Shown here one piece after another: positions 1 through 4,353 of a stretch of DNA of 5,808 bases; within the stretch, counting starts at the first letter, position 1, and every line of letters starts with the position of its first letter. The notes under the pieces are model-generated. The model searched no databases, was not told where the DNA came from, and saw only the letters and a program-made list of their open reading frames with translations. The DNA lies in contig JACDEN010000206.1 in assembly GCA_013816415.1 (NCBI GenBank), positions 1 through 5,808 of the forward strand, read 5' to 3'. The DNA is from Planctomycetota bacterium. Its GTDB lineage: Bacteria > Planctomycetota > UBA11346. The position numbers and the translations under genes are program-made.

Positions 1-260
1 CTCTCGACCACCGCAGGGCGGCGCAGTCGCGCGCCGAGATAGGCGGCCAGCCGCGGGGCGTGCTTGTGGCAGAGCCGCGCCCAGGCCTCGCGATCCCCGC
101 TGCGCGCCAGGGCGAGCAGCGCGGCATCCGCATCGCGATCGGCGTTCGCCTGGGCGCTTTTTCCAGCAGCCGACTCACGGCTGGACCCCGGATTCTTCTG
201 CGCTCCCGGGCCGCCGCCGGCCTTGGCATCGGAGTCCTGGAGATCCCCATCGGTGGCCAC
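1..260 (-). CDS. ECF-type RNA polymerase sigma factor, N-terminal part (cut by left window edge)
   Basis: Only the first 86 codons are in view; the rest lies beyond the left edge. The frame opens with a GTG at 258-260. Residues 1 to about 43 are a hydrophilic, Gly/Ala/Ser-rich stretch. From about residue 45 it reads DADAALLALARSGDREAW, then LCHKHAPRLAAYL, which matches the start of sigma-70 region 2 in extracytoplasmic-function sigma factors (an acidic lead, ALLARAR-GDREAF, then an LY-RYAPRLLAYL-like helix). Region 2 binds the core enzyme and the -10 element; region 4 is not in the window. The GTG was chosen because a GGGAGGA lies 12 bases upstream and no other ATG, GTG or TTG occurs in frame before region 2. 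The start lies 47 bases after the YkgJ gene, in the same direction, so co-transcription is likely. No anti-sigma gene is visible. Family assignment from this fragment is likely but not certain. Confidence 0.7.
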   Translation of the reverse strand, partial: MATDGDLQDSDAKAGGGPGAQKNPGSSRESAAGKSAQANADRDADAALLALARSGDREAWARLCHKHAPRLAAYLGARLRRPAVVE

Positions 261-272
261 GCTCCGAGTATG

Positions 273-279
273 TCCTCCC
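273..279 (-). promoter_or_regulatory. Shine-Dalgarno sequence of the sigma-factor gene
   Basis: On the minus strand the bases read GGGAGGA, a strong match to the anti-16S core. It sits 12 bases before the GTG at 258-260, somewhat longer than ideal, and supports that start. It is the only clear Shine-Dalgarno sequence in the window; the other starts lack one. Confidence 0.55.
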
Positions 280-307
280 GCGATGCCTGGCAAAGGCGGG
301 TCCGCGT

Positions 308-727
308 TCAGGGCAGACCGTCGTCTGACGCGGTCGTGCGGATCTCTTCGGCGGTATGGAGCCGGCCGCGGCCGATGCCCGGGCATTCCCGCCCCGCGTC
401 GAGCCAGTCCTCGCGCGTCTCGACCACGCGCTTCCAGAACGGCCAGGTACGGCACTGCTTCGGACGATCGTCGTAGACCGTGCAGCCGACGCCGCGCGCG
501 TAGAACACGCAGTCGTGGTTCGGCTTGTCGACCAGCGATGTCCGCTGCTCGCCGCCGCGCCAGGCCTCGCGGATGTAGCGGCGGCGGAAGGCCGCCTCGT
601 CGAGTCCGAGGCGCTCGGCCAGCCGGGCGATCTCGCGGTCGTCGACCCAGGTGAAGCCGGGCGAACCGGTGCAGCAGTTGCCGCAATTGGTGCAGCTGAA
701 TTTCAGTCCTGGATCGTACCAGCTCAT
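308..727 (-). CDS. YkgJ-family cysteine-cluster protein (CxxCxxCC, putative Zn/Fe-binding)
   Basis: A 139-residue protein starting at ATG 725-727 and ending at TGA 308-310. It opens with MSWYDPGLKF and then CTNCGNCC, giving the CxxCxxCC signature at Cys12, Cys15, Cys18 and Cys19. Further cysteines follow at 73 (HDCVF), 82 (VGCTVY), 92 (RPKQCRTWPFW) and 115 (RECPGIG). This eight-cysteine layout is that of the YkgJ/UPF0153 family, annotated as putative zinc- or iron-chelating proteins with no settled biochemical role. There is no signal peptide or membrane segment, so it is probably cytoplasmic. Length is normal and all expected cysteines are present, so the gene looks intact. No convincing Shine-Dalgarno precedes the ATG. 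It lies 51 bases after galK and 47 before the sigma-factor gene, all in one direction. The family call is firm; the function is not known. Confidence 0.9.
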   Translation of the reverse strand: MSWYDPGLKFSCTNCGNCCTGSPGFTWVDDREIARLAERLGLDEAAFRRRYIREAWRGGEQRTSLVDKPNHDCVFYARGVGCTVYDDRPKQCRTWPFWKRVVETREDWLDAGRECPGIGRGRLHTAEEIRTTASDDGLP

Positions 728-778
728 CGCAAACCCGAATCTACCCGCGGCGCAGGCGAGTCACGCCGTGGACGGATG

Positions 779-1957
779 TCAGCCGAGGACGACCGGGCCG
801 GCGCCGGCGGCGGCGCACGTCAGATAGACGGCCATCGGCAGGTCGTGCAGCTTCTTATAGGCGCTGGCGAGCGACGAGGCGAACGCCGACGTGTGCTCGT
901 CCTTCACCAGGCTGACCGTGCAGCCGCCGAATCCGGCGCCGGTCATGCGCGAGCCGAGACAGCCGGGCAGCGCGCGGCTGATCGCCACCATGTCGTCGAG
1001 CTCCCGGCAGCTGACCTCGAACTTGTCGCGCAGATCGGCGTGGCTCTGGTCCATGAGTTGGCCGAACGCCTCGGCGTTGCCGCTGGTGAGGCAGGCGAAG
1101 GCGGCGACGGTGCGGCCGTTCTCGGCGACCACGTGCTCGCAGCGCTTGAGCGCGACGGCGTCGAGCTTTCCCGCCTGCCGCGCCTGCCACAGACCGGCCA
1201 TGCTGACGTCGCGCAGGTGCGAGACGCCGAGCGCACGCGCTCCGGCCTCGCACTGCGCGCGCCGCTCGTTGTACGCGCTGTCGACCAGGCCGCGGCGCTT
1301 GCCGGTGTCGGCGATGACCACGCTGATGCCCTTCGGCAGCGGCGCCGGAGTCAGCGCGAGCGTGCGGCAGTCCATCAGCATCGCCTGGCCATGCACCGCG
1401 CAGGCCGACGACAGCTGGTCGAGGATGCCGCATTGGGTGCCGACGTAGGTGTTCTCAGCGCGCTGCGCGAGCTTGGCGATCTTCTCAGCGGAAAAGGTCA
1501 GACCGTTGGCGCCGAGCAGCGCGAGCATGGTCGCCACTTCGAGCGCCGCCGAACTCGACAGGCCCGAACCGAGCGGGACGTCGCCGGTCAATGCCATGTC
1601 CACGCCGTGAAGCTTCAGGCCTTCCTCGCGCAGGACCTGGGCGCAGCCCTTGATGTAGTCGGCCCAGCGCGCGGACACCTGGCTGGATTTGTGGATGCGA
1701 TTGCCTTCCGATGGGCCGACGTCGAAGATCTCGAGGTTCTTCTGCTGCAGCGAGAGCACGCGCACCGTGGTGTCGGAACGCGATCGATACGCGATCAGCA
1801 CATCGCGCTCGATCGCCATCGGCAGGCAGAATCCGTCGTTGTAGTCGGTGTGCTCGCCGATCAGGTTCACCCGCCCGGGCGCCCGCACCGCGACCTGCGC
1901 GTCGGAACCGAAGGACTGCTTGAACGCGGTGCGGAGTTCGATCGTGCGGTGATCCAT
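779..1957 (-). CDS. galK: galactokinase
   Basis: A complete 392-residue GHMP-family kinase that phosphorylates alpha-D-galactose at C1 with ATP, the entry step of the Leloir pathway, in the cytoplasm. All three family motifs are seen. The galactokinase signature GRVNLIGEHTDYNDG spans residues 28-42, with Arg29, Glu35, His36 and Asp38 at the sugar-binding and catalytic positions. The ATP-binding loop PLGSGLSSSAA spans 128-138. The third motif RMTGAGFGGC spans 337-346. The catalytic base is probably Asp180 in GILDQ. Length is typical (about 380-400). The ATG at 1955-1957 places the signature at the usual distance from the N-terminus, though no Shine-Dalgarno is evident. It begins 33 bases after the small membrane-protein gene and probably shares its transcript with ptsI. 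No galT, galE or galM is in the window, so the rest of the pathway must be encoded elsewhere. Substrate could in principle be a related sugar, but the signature is the standard galactokinase one. Confidence 0.96.
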   Translation of the reverse strand: MDHRTIELRTAFKQSFGSDAQVAVRAPGRVNLIGEHTDYNDGFCLPMAIERDVLIAYRSRSDTTVRVLSLQQKNLEIFDVGPSEGNRIHKSSQVSARWADYIKGCAQVLREEGLKLHGVDMALTGDVPLGSGLSSSAALEVATMLALLGANGLTFSAEKIAKLAQRAENTYVGTQCGILDQLSSACAVHGQAMLMDCRTLALTPAPLPKGISVVIADTGKRRGLVDSAYNERRAQCEAGARALGVSHLRDVSMAGLWQARQAGKLDAVALKRCEHVVAENGRTVAAFACLTSGNAEAFGQLMDQSHADLRDKFEVSCRELDDMVAISRALPGCLGSRMTGAGFGGCTVSLVKDEHTSAFASSLASAYKKLHDLPMAVYLTCAAAGAGPVVLG

Positions 1958-1990
1958 GGACGGCCAACGGTCTGCCCCATGGCGGTCGGG

Positions 1991-2278
1991 TCAATGGCCT
2001 GGGCGTCGGTCCTTGCGGCGCTTCGGCAATCCCCGCAGCGCCAGGCGCAGGAAATGCGCAAGCAGGATCGCCCCGGCCACCACCACCAGCGCGATACCGA
2101 TCACACGCTGGGTTCCGCCGTACAACCACAGCACCTGACCCGCGCAGGCGAGCACGGCCGCGAAGATGACGATCGTCCAGCCGAGGATGCCGGTACCGCT
2201 CGGCTCTGAAGCGTGCGAAGGTTCCGCGGACGGCCGCGGCCGCGCAGGCGGACGAGGCGATCCGTCCGGGCCGGTCAT
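1991..2278 (-). CDS. small two-helix membrane protein, function unknown
   Basis: A 95-residue protein that I do not recognise. The ATG at 2276-2278 overlaps the ptsI stop by four bases (ATGA), an arrangement typical of translational coupling, and this fixes the start although the frame stays open further upstream inside ptsI. Residues 1-29 are a Pro/Ser/Arg-rich hydrophilic tail. Residues about 30-53 (from ILGWTIVIFAAVLACAG) and about 58-80 (from RVIGIALVVVAGAILLA) are two hydrophobic helices separated by a short turn around YGGTQR. The C-terminus, with LPKRRKDRRPGH, is strongly basic. By the positive-inside rule both ends would be cytoplasmic, forming a membrane hairpin. There is no cleavable signal peptide. 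The stop TGA at 1991-1993 lies 33 bases before galK. Being a real gene is supported by the overlap, the spacing and the coherent topology. No function can be assigned. Confidence 0.72.
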   Translation of the reverse strand: MTGPDGSPRPPARPRPSAEPSHASEPSGTGILGWTIVIFAAVLACAGQVLWLYGGTQRVIGIALVVVAGAILLAHFLRLALRGLPKRRKDRRPGH

Positions 2279-4122
2279 TCCGGGCCGGTCCGCGTCCAGC
2301 CGCCGAGGTCGCGGCCGAGGATCTGCTCGACCGTGGTCGCGAAGGTCTCGCGGATCTGGCCGGTCGAGGTGAGCTGGAGCGCTCGGCGCGCGAGATTCTG
2401 CGCGCCCGAGAGGTTGACCGAGCGGATGATCTTCTTCACCAGCGGCACCTGCGGGGCGGCCATCGAGAGCTTGGTCACGCCGATGCCGAGCAGGAACATG
2501 GTGTAGAACGGATCGCCGGCCATCTCGCCGCACACCGTGAGGTCGCCGTTGTAGGCCTTCGAGGTGTCGACGATGATCTTCAGGAGCTGCAGCATCCCGG
2601 GATTGTGCGCCTTGTACCACGGCGCCACGTCGGGGTGGTTGCGGTCGGCGGCGCACACGTACTGGGTGAGGTCGTTGGTGCCGACCGAGAAGAAGGACAC
2701 CTCGCGCACGTACTTGTCGAGCGATAGCGCGGCGGCCGGCACCTCGACCATCATGCCGATCGGGATCTCGGGGTAGGACTTCTTCGGATCGCGCACCTCG
2801 AGCTCGCGCCGCGCCGTGCGCACCAGGCGCTTGGCGGTGCGGATGTCCTCGAGCGAGGTGATGAACGGGAACATCAGCCGCACCTTGCCGTGCACGCTGG
2901 CGCGGATGATCGCGCGCAGCTGGATCAGCTGGTAGTCCTCGAGCTCGGTCATCAGCCGGATCGAGCGGCGGCCCAGCACATGGGTGTCGTCGTCGTTGAG
3001 CTTCACATACGGCAGCTTCTTGTCGGAGCCGATATCCATGGTGCGGAACGTCACCGGCTTGTCCGGCATCTTCTGGACCGCCTCGCGGTAGATCCAGTAC
3101 TGCTCCTCCTCGTCGGGGTAGGTGTTGCCGATCATGAGATGGAATTCGCTGCGGTAGAGTCCGATGCCGTCGACGTTGTAGAGCTTGGCGAGGTCGATGT
3201 CGCTGTGCTTCGAGACGTTCGCGAGCAGCGAGATGGCGTGGCCGTCAGTGGTCACCGCCGGCAGTTCGACCTCGTCCTTGAGCAGCTTGTTATAGTGCTC
3301 GAATTCCTTCTTGGTCTTCTGGTAGGCGTCGACGACGTCCTTCTTCGGATTGATGAGGACGGTGCCCGAGGATCCGTCGACGATGACGAAATCGCCGTCC
3401 TCGATGTTCTCGGCGAGGTCCTGCAGGCCCATCACCGACGGCACGTTCATCGCGCGCAGCATCACCGCCGCGTGGCCGCGGTCGGATCCGAGCTCGCAGA
3501 TCACCGCCTGGCAGTGGCGGCGTTCGATGGTGACGAGATCCGACGGGAACAGCTCGCGCGCGAAGATGATGTCGAGCTCGTTGCCCTCCTGCGCCTCCTC
3601 CTCGGCGACCTCGTCGTCAGGCTTGTGCAGCTTGGCGAGGTTTTCGAGCAGCCGGCGGCCGACGTCGCGGATGTCGGCCGAGCGTTCGCGCAGGTGCTCG
3701 TCCTTAACCATGCTGAGCATGCGGTAGTAGCCTTCGACGATCTCGGCGACGACCACCTCGACCGGCTTCAGGTCGCGTTCGACCAGGGTGCGGATCTTAC
3801 GCAGGAAACCCTGGTCCTCGAGGATCAGGATGTGGGCGTCGAAGATCGTCGCCTCGAGCTCGCCGATCTCCTCGGAGACCTTGGCGCGCGCCTCGAGCAG
3901 CTGCTCCTTCGACAGGCGCACGGCCTCGCCCAGGCGGTCGGTCTCGCGAGCGACGTCGGCCTTGCCGATGGTGCGGTCGGACCACACCTGGGTCTGGCGA
4001 AATTTCAGGCGCACCGGGCCGATGGCGATGCCCGGCACCACGGCGATGCCCTTGAAGACGGTCTTGCGGCGACGGTGCTCTTCCGAGCCACGGTCGCGCG
4101 GCTTCTCGGGCTTCTTAACCAC
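2275..4122 (-). CDS. ptsI: phosphoenolpyruvate-protein phosphotransferase (PTS enzyme I), divergent
   Basis: A complete 615-residue enzyme I. The family transfers phosphate from PEP to its own histidine and then to HPr, starting the sugar phosphotransferase relay or a regulatory PTS in the cytoplasm. Residues 1-21 are a basic, lysine- and arginine-rich extension; the N-terminal HPr-interacting domain starts near FKGIAVVPGIAIGP (23-36). The mobile swivelling domain holds the presumed phosphohistidine His217 in GSDRGHAAVMLRAMNVPSVMG (212-232). The C-terminal PEP-binding barrel carries DGIGLYRSEF with Arg324, FRTMDIGSDKKLPY with Arg360, VGTNDLTQY (480-488) and the active-site Cys531 in VCGEMAGD. 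No GAF domain is present, so it is ptsI-like rather than ptsP-like. Oddities: RGH replaces the usual TSH before the phosphohistidine, and THVLGRRSIR replaces the NPxLGxRxIR pattern. The start is a GTG at 4120-4122 with no Shine-Dalgarno; CTG codons lie upstream in frame, but an in-frame stop at 4183-4185 limits extension. It probably heads the transcription unit that continues to galK. Confidence 0.9.
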   Translation of the reverse strand: MVKKPEKPRDRGSEEHRRRKTVFKGIAVVPGIAIGPVRLKFRQTQVWSDRTIGKADVARETDRLGEAVRLSKEQLLEARAKVSEEIGELEATIFDAHILILEDQGFLRKIRTLVERDLKPVEVVVAEIVEGYYRMLSMVKDEHLRERSADIRDVGRRLLENLAKLHKPDDEVAEEEAQEGNELDIIFARELFPSDLVTIERRHCQAVICELGSDRGHAAVMLRAMNVPSVMGLQDLAENIEDGDFVIVDGSSGTVLINPKKDVVDAYQKTKKEFEHYNKLLKDEVELPAVTTDGHAISLLANVSKHSDIDLAKLYNVDGIGLYRSEFHLMIGNTYPDEEEQYWIYREAVQKMPDKPVTFRTMDIGSDKKLPYVKLNDDDTHVLGRRSIRLMTELEDYQLIQLRAIIRASVHGKVRLMFPFITSLEDIRTAKRLVRTARRELEVRDPKKSYPEIPIGMMVEVPAAALSLDKYVREVSFFSVGTNDLTQYVCAADRNHPDVAPWYKAHNPGMLQLLKIIVDTSKAYNGDLTVCGEMAGDPFYTMFLLGIGVTKLSMAAPQVPLVKKIIRSVNLSGAQNLARRALQLTSTGQIRETFATTVEQILGRDLGGWTRTGPE

Positions 4123-4147
4123 GGAGGACCCCGCCGCCCGCAGGCGC

Positions 4148-4183
4148 AGCGACTCGGATCGGATGTCGTCGGGACGAGTCGCT
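4148..4183 (-). repeat. 9-bp inverted repeat (hairpin) just upstream of ptsI
   Basis: AGCGACTCG at 4148-4156 is perfectly complementary to CGAGTCGCT at 4175-4183, with an 18-base loop. It ends 25 bases before the ptsI GTG in the minus-strand transcript, so it could influence translation initiation. It is not followed by a T-run. Confidence 0.6.
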
Positions 4184-4194
4184 CATGGTCGGAA

Positions 4195-4247
4195 CCAACG
4201 CGGCAGGGCCGCAACCAAAGGTTGCATTATCGGCCCTGCCACGTTGG
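4195..4247 (-). repeat. long bulged hairpin: 16-bp outer stem with a nested 6-bp hairpin
   Basis: The outer arms are CCAACGCGGCAGGGCC (4195-4210) and GGCCCTGCCACGTTGG (4232-4247). Fifteen of 16 positions pair as Watson-Crick. The exception (4201 with 4241) is C with A on the plus strand but G with U in a minus-strand transcript, so the fold is complete only in RNA read in the same direction as the genes. Inside lies a second perfect stem, GCAACC (4211-4216) with GGTTGC (4220-4225), closed by three bases, with a six-base one-sided bulge at 4226-4231. No T-run follows, so it is not a standard terminator. It matches no RNA family I know. Confidence 0.7.
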
Positions 4248-4259
4248 CGACTGTTGTTT

Positions 4260-4278
4260 CGAGGGGCTACGCCCCTCG
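4260..4278. repeat. 8-bp G+C hairpin with three-base loop
   Basis: CGAGGGGC (4260-4267) and GCCCCTCG (4271-4278) form a perfect stem around TAC. It has the look of a short palindromic intergenic element, but only one copy is in the window, so it cannot be shown to be repetitive. On neither strand does a run of T follow the stem, which argues against an intrinsic terminator. Confidence 0.6.
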
Positions 4279-4286
4279 GGCTCACT

Positions 4287-4349
4287 AGTCCCTGAATGCC
4301 GAATGGGATTTTCTTGATTTTCATAAACGTTTTTCGGCATTCAGTGACT
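4287..4349. repeat. 17-bp inverted repeat flanking an A+T-rich spacer, just after alaS
   Basis: AGTCCCTGAATGCCGAA (4287-4303) and TTCGGCATTCAGTGACT (4333-4349) are complementary at 16 of 17 positions, including an uninterrupted 12-bp block (4292-4303 with 4333-4344). The 29-base spacer is A+T-rich. In the minus-strand transcript the first arm begins five bases after the alaS stop codon, so this may protect or define the 3' end of the alaS mRNA. No flanking direct repeat is evident, so a transposon-derived origin is not supported. Confidence 0.65.
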
Positions 4350-4353
4350 CAGA

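Larger units (their letters stand above)
4123..4353. other. structured intergenic region between alaS and ptsI
   Basis: These 231 bases contain no convincing gene. Four inverted repeats follow one another (4287-4349, 4260-4278, 4195-4247, 4148-4183), covering most of the stretch. The part at about 4301-4335 is clearly A+T-rich compared with the rest of the window. None of the stems is followed by a T-run on either strand, so no intrinsic terminator for alaS can be named. A possible -10-like GATAAT on the minus strand (4226-4231) has no matching -35 box. The region is the likely site of alaS termination and of ptsI leader or promoter functions, but this is inferred from position only. Confidence 0.6.

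Noticed and set aside
356..2209. 617-codon open frame on the plus strand
   Set aside because: It lies opposite the YkgJ gene, galK and the small membrane gene, is Ala/Arg/Val-rich without any recognisable domain, and arises from the codon bias of the G+C-rich minus-strand genes.
1991..2656. Longer version of the membrane-protein frame starting at 2656
   Set aside because: The upstream part overlaps conserved ptsI sequence in another frame and is Arg/Pro-rich; the ATG at 2276-2278 with the ATGA overlap is the sensible start.
4226..4231. Sigma-70 promoter -10 box (GATAAT, minus strand)
   Set aside because: No TTGACA-like element at 16-19 bases upstream, and the hexamer lies in a hairpin bulge; kept only as a remark.
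4195..4247. Integron attC site
   Set aside because: The ends do not fit the conserved GTTRRRY / RYYYAAC core, and no integrase or cassette is nearby.
4260..4278. Rho-independent terminator of alaS
   Set aside because: The stem is strong but is followed by GAAACAAC on the minus strand and GGGCTC on the plus strand, with no T-run.
2890..4317. 475-codon open frame on the plus strand
   Set aside because: It is antisense to ptsI and runs into the hairpin region. Its Val/Leu/Asp/Arg-rich composition is the mirror of ptsI codons, with no family resemblance.
4115..4324. 69-codon minus-strand frame spanning the alaS-ptsI gap (starts MKIKKIPFGIQGLV)
   Set aside because: It reads straight through three inverted repeats and has no Shine-Dalgarno, no domain and coding-unlike composition; only its last 23 codons are noted as a possible leader.
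4287..4349. Miniature transposable element with terminal inverted repeats
   Set aside because: Only 63 bp long with no flanking target duplication and no second copy in the window.
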